Assembly: GCF_000237925.1 (NCBI RefSeq)
Contig: NW_017385989.1
Span: 496,001 to 560,000 of the forward strand
From: Schistosoma mansoni
Lineage: Eukaryota > Platyhelminthes > Trematoda > Strigeidida > Schistosomatidae
Reading direction: 5' to 3'
DNA length: 64,000 nucleotides
The number at the start of each line of letters is the position of its first letter. Positions within the stretch are counted from its first letter, which is position 1. Of this stretch, positions 25,601 through 35,283 are shown in pieces. The position numbers and the translations under genes were made by a program. A model generated the notes under the pieces. The model did not search any database. It worked only from the letters and a program-made list of their open reading frames with translations, and had not been told where the DNA came from.

Positions 25601-27160
25601 CTATTTGACTGGTCCTCACGGTCTTCCCACATTGTCTGAACATTCCGTGTACCTATATTAATTGTTGGTGTGGTTGTTAGAAGGGAATAGGCCTCATGGA
25701 TTCCGAAGAATCTGGACTTTCACTATTAAGGATGATAATTGTTCTGAAAGGAGATCGTTCAATTTGGATTGCAGAGCTTAATTGGTTTAAATTATTTATT
25801 ATGGTTAGCGTATTTTAGCAAGGTTGTTATCTACGGGATGTGGTTGCTGACCCCATTCCCAACCGTCCTTTACCCGGTCTTGGGACCAGCAGCAGCCCTA
25901 TAAGTGCTACCGGTTGAATTAATAAGAAGATACAACTTATTCAAAACATTTTGGTTGCTCTAATGGAAATATATCTGTGCAACTGTGCAACCATACTCAT
26001 ACTTGTGTACACTCGGCTTTAAAATGCACTTTTTATTTTGTATGATCAAGATCCTTAATAGTAATAGTGCTAAACTGTAAAAACTGTAATAGATGATAGG
26101 ATGGAGTTCAGACTTTCAACACGAAAGTCGAAAAATGACTGTTTTCAATACATAAGGTCTTGAGAAAATTAGATAAAATCTGCATATAAACATGTATTTC
26201 TGTTAATTTAGCTTCTGCACCATGCCAAATCCACTGTGTGGTTGCATGCAAGTTATTCTTACCAATTTTAAGCACTATAGATACTAATTATAAGATAGAT
26301 GGGGTGCATGCTACTTATTCTGGCAAACATAAGTAGTATGTAACAGCAGTCGGAAGTGGAGCCCCTGGCAAGAGAAAATCGCGATGAAGAGAACAGGAAG
26401 GAAATCTAAGAGCAATTGTAATAGCAACAGAATTAAAGGAATAATGAAGTGTACAAAGAACAACTTAAAGAAAATGTGCTAATGGTGTATTGAATGTATG
26501 ATTTTCATATCTTACTAAGCCACTGTGTGATTTTGCTTTAAACAATTAACTGGTTTTCTCCACCTTAGTCTTCGTTCGCTACACATGCTATCGTTTACCT
26601 CGTTTTAAATTTCGCGCAAACATTTATAGTCACAATCTTAAATGTTCCCCCGAAGGCCATTGCTACAATATAGTTTTACCCTTATTAAAGTCATTTTTAT
26701 ATATAGGTATGTTGTACATTGTAAGCAAAGATGGATAGTGGCTAGCAGTGGAATCCAGTTTGACGCGCGTTTCGTCCTACTTCACACTCGCCAGCTGGAT
26801 GTACCTGCATCTCAGAGTTGATGTTCACTCTGGGGCTCGAACCCAGTACCTTTCGCTTCAAACGCCATCGCGTTATCCACTCGGCCACTGAGTCCTAATC
26901 TTTGCTTACAATGCTTGTGAATTAAGGCTATATCGAGGCAATACGCACAGTTGCAGTCCTAACACATCGATGGGAAGATTCAAACAAACAATACTAAATG
27001 AAATTATATTGTACATTGTTTTAATTCCGTTTCTTGTCACAATTTTAATTCATAATTTTCTTTATTTTCTAATTTAATTTACTTACAGGCACCTTGGTCT
27101 TTAACATTTTGGGTAACTTATGAAAAAATTCGATGTCTAGCTGGAGTTGATGGCTTTTAG
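13621..27160 (+). CDS. Mitochondrial carrier, UCP4-like (SLC25A27), complete, 8 exons
   Basis: Inner-mitochondrial-membrane carrier of the SLC25 family, 369 residues. Exons: 13621-13726, 13760-13921, 14913-15020, 15056-15219, 16028-16119, 20938-21106, 22923-23159 and 27089-27160. All introns are GT-AG, phases match, and the lengths sum to 370 codons including TAG. The start ATG is directly preceded by an in-frame TAA. The three carrier signatures P-x-D-x-x-K are visible: PLDILK (39-44), PIDLIK (175-180) and PADMIK (290-295). The segments [17 protein letters not shown] in exon 6 and the end [15 protein letters not shown] in exon 8 resemble UCP4 more than other carriers. It is longer than the usual 320 residues or so because of extra hydrophilic sequence around exons 4-5. 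The transported substrate cannot be read from sequence; uncoupling or proton leak is inferred from the family. Assignment to SLC25 is near certain, to UCP4 likely. Confidence 0.9.
13727..13759 (+). other. 33-nt microintron of the carrier gene
   Basis: This intron starts GTGAGT and ends GATTAG and is only 33 nt long. Splicing it gives codon ATC and the continuous segment [14 protein letters not shown], which fits the first carrier repeat. Reading through it meets an in-frame TGA. Very short introns near gene 5' ends are known in schistosomes. Confidence 0.85.
14040..14760 (-). mobile_element. CR1-like 3' fragment in carrier intron 2
   Basis: The minus strand reads [20 protein letters not shown], matching the C-terminal RRTRGDLITVFKLL region of the copy at 10750-13290. 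Further minus-strand sequence to 14740 matches the RT core with stops. It lies wholly in the intron between exons 2 and 3. Confidence 0.7.
15358..15482 (+). repeat. Copy of the RTE-linked 120-bp module
   Basis: TTTTTTTAGCGAGTTAG, then a GGGATGGGGTCGC block and a CCCCCGGAGGAGCTACAG block. The same module is at 25800-25917, 47530-47650 and, more diverged, 51886-52010. Here it stands alone in carrier intron 4, whose remainder (15483-16027) shows nothing recognisable. Confidence 0.65.
16610..16765 (+). mobile_element. Diverged SINE3 retroposon with hammerhead-like core
   Basis: A degenerate B-box-like GGGTTTGAATTTC is followed by CCCTCAAGATTGTAGGTATG, as in the other SINE3 copies. The core at 16686-16710 reads CCGATGA, a perfect 4-bp helix II (GTGC/GCAC) and GAAA. 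The first core bases differ from CTGANGA, so it should be inactive. Confidence 0.6.
16834..17300 (+). repeat. 490-bp repeat, copy with inverted 5' end
   Basis: About 490 bp repeat also at 29680-30180 (+) and 55725-56215 (-). Here the first 40 bases (16834-16875, around AGCACCAGATACATATGCG) are in the opposite orientation to the rest. It contains GTCCGCTCTCC, CTATATAGCC-type and TTTAACCGGGTTGGTGGA blocks. It lies upstream of an RTE-B endonuclease piece, so it may be an RTE-B leader or an independent short element. Confidence 0.6.
17310..17420 (+). repeat. Half copy of foldback element FB2
   Basis: Matches the right arm of FB2 (20627-20738): ACTAGTGACCACATTACAA near the start and ACATGACATTGATCACCA near the end. 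No left arm is seen here. Confidence 0.6.
17560..18447 (+). mobile_element. RTE-B 5' end with endonuclease start
   Basis: A frame at 17629-18009 ends [15 protein letters not shown], the opening of an APE-type endonuclease; the next frame gives [17 protein letters not shown]. Downstream pieces match [13 protein letters not shown] and a KWVPVNS region. The reading stops abruptly near 18447 just after VAGD, where the sequence switches to minus-strand RTE-A. Confidence 0.7.
18448..19440 (-). mobile_element. RTE-A LINE RT fragment
   Basis: The minus strand has, in element order, [57 protein letters not shown] (18979-19395), then [18 protein letters not shown] and [15 protein letters not shown] (18450-18694). 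The catalytic block is LADD. A stretch between these parts is frame-broken. It lies back to back with the RTE-B piece. Confidence 0.85.
19441..20230 (-). mobile_element. Penelope-like element fragment (GIY-YIG region)
   Basis: On the minus strand near 19775-20000 the translation reads [18 protein letters not shown] followed by [20 protein letters not shown], which fits the GIY-YIG endonuclease region of Penelope-like elements (Y-x-I-x-C-x-x-C, then YVG). It is followed by [18 protein letters not shown], which aligns with the better-kept copy at 60268-60600. Stops are present. Edges are uncertain; 19441-19700 and 20140-20230 are AT-rich and may be flanking DNA. Confidence 0.6.
20235..20443 (-). 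mobile_element. SINE3 hammerhead retroposon
   Basis: On the minus strand a tRNA-like head carries an A-box TAGCTCAGTGG and a B-box-like AATCGAGTCC, followed by CCCTCAAGATTACAGG and a hammerhead motif. It lies in carrier intron 5 and abuts foldback FB2. Other copies: 16610-16765 and 46432-46612. Confidence 0.75.
20268..20314 (-). ncRNA. Hammerhead ribozyme motif, SINE3 type
   Basis: Minus strand: helix I with wobble pairs (ACTTTG with TAGGGT), core CTGACGA, helix II opening GTG/CAC with an 8-nt loop, GAAA, short self-complementary CCCGGG, then cleavage triplet GTC. All core bases are canonical. Activity is not tested. Confidence 0.65.
20445..20738. mobile_element. Foldback element FB2 (111-bp inverted arms)
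   Basis: Left arm 20445-20555 and right arm 20627-20738 are near-perfect inverted repeats (outer end CACAATTGATTGATCACTGG). The loop 20556-20626 contains a SINE3-tail-like block CCACCTCCAACCACCATC. No coding sequence. A single arm lies at 17310-17420. Confidence 0.75.
21305..21897 (+). mobile_element. RTE-A 3' end with (TAAG)n tail
   Basis: Plus-strand 5'-truncated [24 protein letters not shown] (21378-21587) is followed by frame-shifted [11 protein letters not shown]-type and [12 protein letters not shown]-type blocks, and it ends with GTAACAGGCG and four TAAG units. It lies in carrier intron 6. Confidence 0.85.
22262..22470. mobile_element. SINE2 inverted pair
   Basis: The minus-strand SINE2 3' region (22274-22405, with B-box-like GATTCGAACCC in reverse) is followed directly by the plus-strand SINE2 tail (22411-22468). 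Together they form a foldback with TGGTCTAGCTTCAATTGA and its complement at the two ends. Confidence 0.7.
22316..22361 (-). ncRNA. Hammerhead ribozyme motif, SINE2 type
   Basis: Minus strand: helix I GCACCG/CAGTGC (one mismatch), core CTGAGGA, helix II GTCC/GGAC closing loop CACAATA, GAAA, CGGCCG as a minimal helix III, and GTC before the predicted cut. All conserved positions are intact. It is one of the best-kept copies here. Confidence 0.75.
23268..25690 (-). mobile_element. RTE-A LINE, long copy with internal losses
   Basis: Minus-strand element from endonuclease (25347-25643: [17 protein letters not shown]; 25060-25350: [34 protein letters not shown]) through the linker (24343-24663: [20 protein letters not shown]) and RT start (24088-24303: [16 protein letters not shown]) to the C-terminal part near 23300-23900. 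The RT centre is partly deleted. It ends near the acceptor of the 3' tail at 23268. It lies in the last carrier intron. Confidence 0.85.
25800..25917 (+). repeat. Copy of the RTE-linked 120-bp module
   Basis: GTATTTTAGCAAGGTTG, then GGGATGTGGTTGC and a CCCGGTCTTGGGACCAG block. It sits just beyond the 5' end of the RTE-A copy but in the opposite orientation, as it also does near 51886. Confidence 0.6.
26712..27006 (-). mobile_element. SINE1 (Sm-alpha-like) hammerhead retroposon
   Basis: On the minus strand the tRNA-like head has A-box TGGCCGAGTGG and B-box GGTTCGAGCCC, followed by the hammerhead region. The core reads CTGGCGA instead of CTGACGA and helix II is lost, so this copy is probably dead. 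It ends about 80 bases before the last carrier exon. Confidence 0.8.
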
Positions 27161-27462
27161 TATAGTAGTTTATTTCTGATTGTTGTCTCTGTTATTGCTT
27201 CATAGTGATATTAATGGTAGTGGTAGTAGTAGGAGTAGATTTAATAGGGGGGGGGGGAGACACTCTTAAAAAACAGAATTGAACAAACACTTTTTTTTAT
27301 TCTTATTTATTCAGAAATCTTTCTTATTTTCTCTTTAACAGTGTGAAGTTTAATTTTAAATTGTCTTTCATTTAAATTTAAACTTAGTTGTAAAGGAAAT
27401 TTGTTTTAATTATGATTATTATTATAATTAATGTACAATACCTATTTGATCACTTCTTTTAC

Positions 27463-27468
27463 AATAAA
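27463..27468 (+). promoter_or_regulatory. Candidate poly(A) signal of the carrier gene
   Basis: AATAAA lies about 300 bases after the carrier stop codon, in AT-rich sequence and before the next RTE-B fragment. The 3' UTR also holds a short poly-G tract near 27248. The choice of this signal is inference. Confidence 0.4.
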
Positions 27469-27484
27469 ATTAACGTTACTGTTA

Positions 27485-27510
27485 TTATTATTATTATTAT
27501 CATTATTATG
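27485..27510 (+). repeat. (TTA)n microsatellite
   Basis: TTATTATTATTATTATTATC just 3' of the carrier gene's candidate poly(A) signal. Confidence 0.7.
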
Positions 27511-27551
27511 TTTTGCCTCTGAATTCTGTGGTACAGCCGAGGATGAGAAGT

Positions 27552-28945
27552 CAGTCAGCTACAACGTAAGACCAGGCACATTTATGCATCGGTCCAAGTT
27601 GCCATACCTCGTTAGTACAACAAGATGAACACCAAATTCATAGTAGTTAATTTAGTGATGGTAATATATAAAAGAAACATTATATATAACGATATAGTAG
27701 AGGAAGGAATACAAATATGAAGCAATTTTAATCTCAAGGTTTAAGGGAAGATAAAGAGTGTATACACCTACGCCATTGTGATCGATTCTAAGCCATGTCA
27801 CCTGGAGTCTCCAACCATTGGTTACGATAGTCACGCGGACCCCAACCAAATAGTCTTCATCTACCAACATGGCTCAGACTGGAAGTTGAAGACTTCAAAG
27901 ACTGATGCCACGTTTTGGTTTGGCCGTCCCTAATTTTCTTCCAACCATCCCTAACACTAGTCAGTATTGCGCATCGTGGTAATCTGTATTCAGGCATATA
28001 CGTAACAACACGTGACCCAACCATCTCAGTCGATGTAGATTTACAACCTCATCAACTGATTTACTATCATTCTCTAATACCCTGTGTCTAACCTCACTAT
28101 TACATATCTGGTGACCCCAGCAGATGCGATCAATATTTCTAAGATATGTCATCAAATACTAGTAACTTACTAGTATCTTCTACTCTTAATGGCCACGCTT
28201 TGAAGCCGTAAACTAGAATAGAGCGAACTGCTGCTCAGTATACTCATCCTTTTATTGATAGACGGATATCTCATCTTCGCCATAGGTGACGTAAGTTGGC
28301 AAAAGCAAAACGTGCTGAGATTTCATCAGACACCAACCCATTAGGGCTGATCAGACTTCCAAGACGAGTGAAGTCGTCGACGCGTTCGACTACTTCACTC
28401 CCTATCCTTAGTTCAGATGTTGAAGTAGGTCAGTCCTGAAGCAGTAACTTGAATTTAGAGGGGGAGAAACGCATCCCGAACGTTCTGGCGTTATCGCTCA
28501 GTGCTATGAAAAGACTGCATTTTATAAGCGTCTTCACGAAACAGGACTATGTCATCTACGTATTCTAAGAAGATAAGTGGACCCCCTGGTAGGAGATCAA
28601 TTACTGAAAATTCAGTCGAAGAGAGTGTTATTTCCAGCAGTAGGTCTATAATGAATTTAAACAAAAATGGGGTTAGTGGACAACCTTGTCGGACACCACT
28701 TGAGGTTGTAAAATCAGATGACAGTTCGCCATAAGCTCTCACTCGACTGGTAGTGTTCGAGTAAAGAGCCTTCACAAGGTTTATGTACTTCTGCGGCACC
28801 CCTTACAATGACAGACTGCCACAGAACCTCTTGGTCTACAGAGTCAAATGATGCTTTGAAGTCAAGAAAAACTATCATTGTCGGACGGATGAGAAGAGTT
28901 CGATCTTTCTTTTGAAATGTTCTCATACGTTCATATGTTTGTAGT
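27552..28945 (-). mobile_element. RTE-B LINE, 5'-truncated copy
   Basis: Minus strand, in element order: MIVFLDFKASFDSVDQEVLW (28714-28926), KYINLVKALYSNTTSRVRAY and SSGVRQGCPLTPFLFKFIID (28491-28799), then VDEVVNLHRLRWLGHVLLR (27961-28155), then the 3' UTR to 27552. The RT catalytic block reads YVDD where related copies probably had YADD. It is broken by frameshifts but is the best RT guide for this family in the window. Confidence 0.85.
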
Positions 28946-29098
28946 TTTTTGTTAAGAAAGTCCTAATCACTGCCTTTTCTCTACGGAGGTACTTTTACAA
29001 AGTGAGAAAACCAAAAGCAAATATACATGCAAAATATCGTCATAAATAGTGGTTGCGTGACATAGTGAAGGCGACAATGAAATAGTTCATTAATAGTG

Positions 29099-29557
29099 TT
29101 TAGTGCCGTGCTTCGTTAATCGTTCACCCTGATAACCGTTATAATACCAGTCTTAACGGTGCATAAAATCAGACGGCAAAGAGAAGCGGCAACTACTGTT
29201 TTATTGTTAAATGACGCAGGCCAGAAAGTTATAAGTACATGAGTAAATATCAGCGAGCGAAATAAAAAACGGCATGCATTGGAGATGGCGAGTAAGCCAA
29301 CTCAAGAGAAAGTGAAGCAAAAATAATGGTCATTGGAGATGGCGGGTAAGCCAACTCACTTGAATCAAGAGTTAATCAATATTTATAGTCAGACAAGAAT
29401 AAATGACAGACATGTGATAAATAGAATAAGAAGTGTACACACACCCACGCTGATATAAAAATGGTCAGAGTTAATAAGTGAATAATTAACAAGGTGAATT
29501 GACTTGTCCTGAAGTTAGAATAAAGCATATGGGCTCAACATGTCAACCGATACTACA
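29099..29557 (-). mobile_element. Solo LTR, family LTR-2, with 4-bp target duplication
   Basis: 459 bp, read on the minus strand from TGTAGTATC to near GGCACTAAA (consensus end CACTACA). It is flanked by AGTG at 29095-29098 and 29558-29561. Inside, a TATAAATA-like box and an AATAAA-like stretch fit LTR promoter and poly(A) signals. There is no internal region, so it is a solo LTR. Confidence 0.7.
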
Positions 29558-29679
29558 AGTGATAGTCAACTTTAAATTATCAACATGAGAAGAGGTTAAG
29601 TGCAAAGATTGTTTGTAGTTCCCTGTTAAATTTCTTCATCTTTCATCAAATAGCTTCACCTTCAAGTAATGAGCCCCCG

Positions 29680-30180
29680 AATGCCCTGGTACAGCCGAGA
29701 GAGGAGAGAGTCCGCTCTCCCTCTCGAAATGCTCTCATATGATCATGTGTATATAGCCTCTGTCAGGGAAGTCCTACTCACTGCCTTCTCATAGCATTAA
29801 TGTTGGTTACTAAATTGAGAGGACGAAAAGCGAATGTCCGGAGCTTTAACCGGGTTGGTGGATACGGCGAGTCCACCTAAGGAAGTTGGAAAACCCTCAT
29901 TCCAAACCAATGGTGCACATGGGCTCCAGTATCCTTAGGGAACAAATGGCGTATGAATCAATCGTTGGTCACCGGCTACCATGAGACTGCATCTCTTCAC
30001 GATGCTACACTGCCTTATGGATCAGACCAATACGTCAAAGGCTCAGGGTGTAGTCCCCTAAGAAAACCGCTTGCTTCAGTCTGGGCACCTGGACAGTATC
30101 ACAGCCCTCACACCAATCTCATTTGGTTTGTGTGGCGCATATTTATCTGGTGCCTCTTTGTACCAATATTTATGTGTATA
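29680..30180 (+). repeat. 490-bp repeat, most complete copy
   Basis: Runs from GGTACAGCCGAGAG through GAGTCCGCTCTCC, TTTAACCGGGTTGGTGGA and GGGCTCCAGTATCC to TGTACCAATATTTATG. It has no convincing coding sequence. The other copies are at 16834-17300 and 55725-56215. 30181-30560 shows nothing recognisable. Confidence 0.7.
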
Positions 30181-30567
30181 AAAAAATAAAATTCAAGTAA
30201 AGAAGTCTATACTGTTTTGGATACATTGAATAAATACTGAAGTACATATTTGGTCTCATTACTTCAATACAAAAATCATGATTAGTTTGCCTCATCTTTA
30301 CAACCGAATCTTCTCAATATTACATTTCCATTGTATAAGATGGCTTCATAGTTACTCAGAGAAAGTAATTTATTGATCACTTGGTAGAATATTTTGTCAA
30401 ATTCAAAGTTTTGATAATAATTCAAAATGATCAAACCTAGCAGCTTGTATATAAGTAACGAGGAAGTTAATGAAATACATTGGACTTATCGTATCCTATA
30501 ATGGATATCGTCATTTTTCTATTTGAATGTGTTGTAACTTATCAAATAAACAAAGGACGTATGACAA

Positions 30568-31082
30568 TGCATTATCGATTTTTATGTCCGGCTTTTATCA
30601 CGTGAATTATTCACTAATGGAGATACGACTTTTCCTACCTTAACACTGTGACAATCAATGACGTTCGATCAGTATGAGTAATCTAGCGTCCTTATTGGTC
30701 CCTTGTCTGCCTTGCCCTTTCAATTGAGTCCAGAACGCCAATTTCAGCTGCCGTTATGCGAATCGTTTATTTCAAGCATACTCTGTTTATATACCAGACA
30801 GGCAGACCACATCACAGCATAAAATAGAAAATAATATTCGTACAAAATCAAGCCAAATGTGGCTGGGAGTGTGGGATACAATAATCAATAAACTGAATAT
30901 AATTTAGGAACAGTAAATCGTATAATAATAATCAATAGGTCAAAATGAAACTTATAATAAGATGAATATAGATATAGATAATCTAGTTACTGAATAGTTA
31001 TACAATAAGAATATACATAGAATAATAGTCCAGTAATAGGTCCTGGGAGTTACCCGTACTTATGTCTTGCTAGGACATAACA
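30568..31082 (+). mobile_element. Solo LTR, family LTR-1
   Basis: About 515 bp matching the LTR-1 copy at 40163-40687 over its whole length, including CAAGCCAAATGTGGCTG and the 3' end AGGACATAACA. The 5' terminus is diverged and the target duplication unclear (CAATG versus GAATG). Confidence 0.7.
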
Positions 31083-31599
31083 GAATGTATAAAGGGAACC
31101 AACTCTATTTGAAAAATTGTTTATTTAAGTTTGATATATATAATACTGAAGGTTAATAAACCTTACACACGTCAACTACTGATATCTGACTATATATATA
31201 ATCCCCGACGAAACGTAACAGCATCTAGACAGTTCTACTGATTATTTAATTCGGAAAACTGTGAAAAGCACAACTATTGTACGGTACATATGAATACAAT
31301 ATTACAATTATGGCGTCATACTATAGAAGTAGAATTCTAAACACTTATTAATTTCTAACCAACGATATCACAAAACTAAGGCGAACAGTATTTTGTACAG
31401 ATATCAGTGGCTCGGAGATCTGACTGCGGATAAATTGTGTGATTATCATTATCGAATTATACATGTCGCCAATCTTCGTATATTATCATCGACTTTAACT
31501 GCGTTGGTGAATAACAGAATTAAATAAGTCAAATACGAGGATGGAATTTTTAGTACGTATATTTCGTACTATCGTTGATTGGAAAGCAAAGCAAATTGA

Positions 31600-31845
31600 T
31601 GCACATTGCTGAAGTCGAGTGAGCCAACTCGATTTAACAAAGCGTTATTCGGTATTTACAGTCTGACAAGAATAAGTTATAGATGTTTGATGAGTAAGAT
31701 AAGAAATGCACACATAAGCTTACATAAAAATAGTCAAGGTTGATAAATGAATAATCGACAAGGTCAAAATGTAGTTTGAGTAGTATGGTTAAATTGGTTT
31801 GTCTAATAGCTAGAATAACCTATGTGGGCTTGACATAGTGCCAGC
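31600..31845 (-). mobile_element. Partial LTR-2 copy
   Basis: Matches the LTR-2 copies over GAGCCAACTCGATT, GTCTGACAAGAATAA and ATGTGGGCTTGACAT, but with both ends degraded. The stretches 31083-31599 and 31846-32128 show nothing recognisable. Confidence 0.55.
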
Positions 31846-32141
31846 CCCTTTAAGATACCTAAGCCTACCAACGTCAACTATCCAGGTAACATTAGAAAAA
31901 AGCAAAGGAAAATCGGGCCCTCCAACAATTTGTTATAAATACTGACGTAGGTTTTTCAAGAGGAAGAATACAACATGGTTTTAGTGTGTATTAACCTGAA
32001 TTAGGTTAAAGAGAAAGATTATTACTACTTGGTGGAAGAGATCATAAAAATCCCAACTTATTAAAAACACCGTGATAAGTACAGTTATGATGTCTTGGAT
32101 ATTTATTTATTCATTCAAATGTTTTACAATGTAATGATAAT

Positions 32142-32932
32142 ACTTACTTACTTACACCTGTTACTCCTCGTGGAGGAGCATAGGCCGCCCACCAGCATTC
32201 TCCATCCAACCCTGTCCTGGGCAATCCTTTCTAGTTCTTTCCAGTTAACATTCATCCTTTTCATATCTGCTTCTATTTACCAGCGTAATGTGCTCTTTGG
32301 CCTTCCTCTTTTCCGCTTCCCTTCAGGATTCCAAGTTAAGGATTGCCTCGTAATGCAGTTTGATGATTTCCTTAATGTATTTCGTATCCACTTCAAACGT
32401 CTTTTCTTAATTCCCTCTTCAGCTGGAACCTGGTTTGTCCTCTCCCATAAAACGCTGTTGCTGATAGTATCCGGTCTGTGAATGTTGAGTATTTTGCGTA
32501 GACAACTGTTTATAAATACTTGTTCCTTCCTGATGATGGCCGTAGTAGTTCTCCATGTTTCAACTCCATACAGTAGGACTGTCTTGATGTTCATATTGAA
32601 GATTTTGAGTTTGAAATTAGTTGAGAGTTGTTTTGAGTTTCATATGGTCTTCAATTGTAGAAATGCTGTCCTTGCTTTGCCAATCCATGCCTTTACATCT
32701 GCATCCGATCCTCCTTGTTTATCAATGATGCTTCCCATGTACGTGAAGGATCCCACCTCTTCCAGAGTTTCGCCATCAAGTGTGATGGGCTTGGTGTCCT
32801 CCGTGTTGCATTTGAGGATGTTGCTTTTTCCTTTGTATATGTTGAGGCCTATTAATGCAGAGGCCGCTGCTACATTTGCTGTCTTCATCTGTATGTGTTC
32901 ATGTGTATTGTATAGGAGGGCTATGTAATGAT
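32142..32932 (-). mobile_element. 5'-truncated RTE-A with 13-bp target duplication
   Basis: A 791-bp minus-strand insert ending in the (TAAG)n tail (ACTTACTTACTTAC on +). The identical 13-mer ATGTAATGATAAT flanks it at 32129-32141 and 32933-32945. It codes for the end of RT and the C-terminus: [38 protein letters not shown], then [14 protein letters not shown] fresh-looking target-primed insertion. Confidence 0.9.
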
Positions 32933-33224
32933 AATGATTTAGGTAAAATAAGACCAATTCGATCCCCCCTATTAAATTCTCATTATTTGGTGCTAACAGT
33001 ATGTAATCTTTCAAAAATCTTTATTCCACTTGAAATGTGTCATTGTGTAATAAAAATGAATTTCCTCACATCTAGCATGTATACATATTGGCTTACCATA
33101 AGGATGATCAAAATAGAAATGTTCGAATAAAAGTGTTGTGATTGATTAAATGCTTATCCTGTGTTTAACTGCTTGTAAGTAATTGAACGATTCATCATAT
33201 TCAAACTTCTAAAATGTAGATTAT

Positions 33225-33395
33225 TCCTTGAATAACATCTTCAAACCCTAATCTTTCGGATTACTGGTTATACTCTTACTACTTCTACCACTATGGTATT
33301 TGAATCGACAACTGTATCTCTGTGCTAATGTGATATGTCAACTCGAACTGATGTACGTAAGTACAAAGTTCTACATTGTGACTGACTGACTGACC
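33225..33395 (+). mobile_element. RTE-B 3' UTR fragment
   Basis: Matches 47155-47325, the 3' UTR of another RTE-B copy: CATCTTCAAACCCTAATC, then ACTACTTCTACCACTATGG, and it ends in a GACTGACTGACTGAC tail. No coding part remains. Confidence 0.65.
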
Positions 33396-33855
33396 CGATA
33401 AGTAATGAGCGGAATGCGCTAATAACATATCTCAGATCTTTAAAGACACCTGATTTTCAACGTACATACAAAATAGTAAATCTAGCTAAAGATGAGATCT
33501 GACGCATATATACCTATTTTGATATTTGGTCGTTGATGATAATCGACAAGAAATTTTAGACCTAGGTTTCGTGTTGGCACTTGTGATTAAGTATTTATTT
33601 GGGGTCTTGTGTTCACATGATAAGTTACTTGCTTATATTGGGGTGTGGGTTACTTATATCCATGTAAGTAGTATATAACGATGGTCGGGCATTGGATGTA
33701 TTTCAGTAGAAGATCGATAACGAAAGAACAGAAACGAAATGCAATTATATGAAAATGCATGAATAATGAAGTCAGAGACAATGGACTGATATTTACAGAA
33801 GGAACAGTCAAGATTGAGACAATTGATCGATAGTTTACAAATTGACTATTTACTG

Positions 33856-34076
33856 TATCAAGACTCAGTAGCTAAATAGATAACGAGATGGCGTTTGAAG
33901 AGAAATGTACTGGGTTCAAGTCCCGGAGTGAACATCAATTCTGAGATGCAGGTACATCCAGCTGACGAGTTCCAAATAGGACGAAATGCGTGTCCTGGAT
34001 TCCGCTGCTAGCCACTATCCATCTTTGGTTATAATGCTTGTGAATTAAGACAATATCGATGCAATACGCACAACAA
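33856..34076 (+). mobile_element. SINE1 hammerhead retroposon inside FB1
   Basis: A tRNA-like head (degraded A-box near 33870, B-box GGTTCAAGTCC) is followed by CATCAATTCTGAGATGCAGG and the hammerhead, then the tail CTTGTGAATTAAG. Confidence 0.8.
33956..34000 (+). ncRNA. Hammerhead ribozyme motif, SINE1 type
   Basis: Helix I ATCCAG/CTGGAT is perfect. The core is CTGACGA, helix II is GTTCC/GGAC with one mismatch and loop near AAATA, then GAAA, a minimal helix III (ATGC/GTGT) and TGTC before the cut. All core positions are canonical. Confidence 0.7.
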
Positions 34077-34422
34077 CTGATTGTCTCAATCTTCACTGTT
34101 CCTTCTGTAAACATCAGTTTATCTTCTCTAATTTCATTGTTTATGCATTTTCCTACCGATTACGCTTCATTTCAGTTCTTTTCTTATCGGTTTTCTGTCA
34201 AAAGACATTCTATGTCTGTCCAACATCATATACTACTTATATAGATATAAGTAGCCCACACCACACTTACTACCATAGTGATAAGTAAAAGTATACAAAT
34301 TCAAGGTCTACTAATTTCATCATTTTCTTTTTTTGGTTTCTTTGTTTAAAATATTCTTTTATATTGAATTGAATATTATTGACAATTAAAAAAACATGAA
34401 GAAAAACAAAAAAAAGAAAAGA

Positions 34423-35166
34423 GGCGAGACTAAACTACATGGACGAGCTAATCAGGAGCTTTCGCGGGTTTTCAAGGTCACGGCGCTAAGTTCGGTACCT
34501 GATGCTTAGGTACGGTCGGTTTACAACGGATTTTAGAGAAGACGTGATAATTCAGCGTCTACAAGAGAAGTGATCATAAGATTTTGGCGCGAAATTCAAT
34601 TATCCATTTGTATAAATAGAGTTTTGGCATTATAGCTGATGTCAGTTCGTGATGAAAACCCTAAGTATAATTCCTAACCTTAACCATGAACTGTAAATCA
34701 TAATTTGAATTCTTCACACAGGTTTATAACCCTCATTTGGTCTTAGTTATTATATTGACACTCTCAGAGTCACTCTAGCGTCGCTCAAAGGTCGTCCATA
34801 ATTTATAGTCTCATCCTTAACCATAAACCTTAACTCTAACCCTAAACTATACCAACATACCAACAACATTGAAGCTATGTGGTCTAGGCTAAAAGAATTT
34901 TTGAGACCTTATCATGGTTCCAGAGGTTGACTACTAAGGAGCCACATGGATGAGTTCCTGTACCGTATGCATTATGATTTTAGAACTTCTGAACCTATAT
35001 CTAACCTTGATAAGTTTTTGAGTCATGTAAAAGAACGGTATCCCCTTTAATTTTTGAGTTTTGTATAATATATTTTTGCAGTATACTAACTGTCTTCTGA
35101 TTGGCTAATATTTCTCAAGGTCATTTAAGATTCGTTCAAAGGTCGTCCATATAGTTTAGTCTCGCC
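34423..35166 (+). mobile_element. Merlin-type DNA transposon, defective
   Basis: 744 bp with terminal inverted repeats (GGCGAGACTA ... ATGGACGA, about 24 bp). Flanks AGAAAAGA and AGGAAAGA match at 7 of 8, fitting the 8-9 bp duplications of Merlin. Near 34865-35045 the plus strand encodes NIEAMWSRLKEFLRPYHGS and, after a TGA, SHMDEFLYRMHYDF, the C-terminal end of an ISXO2/IS1016-like DDE transposase with the final Glu in IEAMW. The N-terminal part is deleted. Confidence 0.85.
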
Positions 35167-35283
35167 AGGAAAGATATCAAAATGGTTATATATTTGAGTA
35201 TGTTTATACCACGTTTGTATAAATGTTTATAGTAACATCTTCAATAATGAATGAATATTAGAAAATTAAAAAAATGATGAACA

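Larger units (their letters stand above)
33641..34265. mobile_element. Foldback element FB1 with SINE1 at its centre
   Basis: Left arm 33641-33855 and right arm 34077-34265 are inverted copies. Each outer end carries the palindrome-like ACTTATATCCATRTAAGT. Between them is one SINE1 copy. The inner parts of the arms seen at the other FB1 loci are absent here. No transposase is visible. Confidence 0.75.

Noticed and set aside
32095-32481. Plus-strand frame of 128 residues
   Set aside because: It is the complement of the RTE-A C-terminal coding region, which reads properly on the minus strand.
34800-34860. Telomere-like CCTAA/CCCTAA blocks
   Set aside because: Irregular and few, located inside a Merlin element; not a telomeric array.
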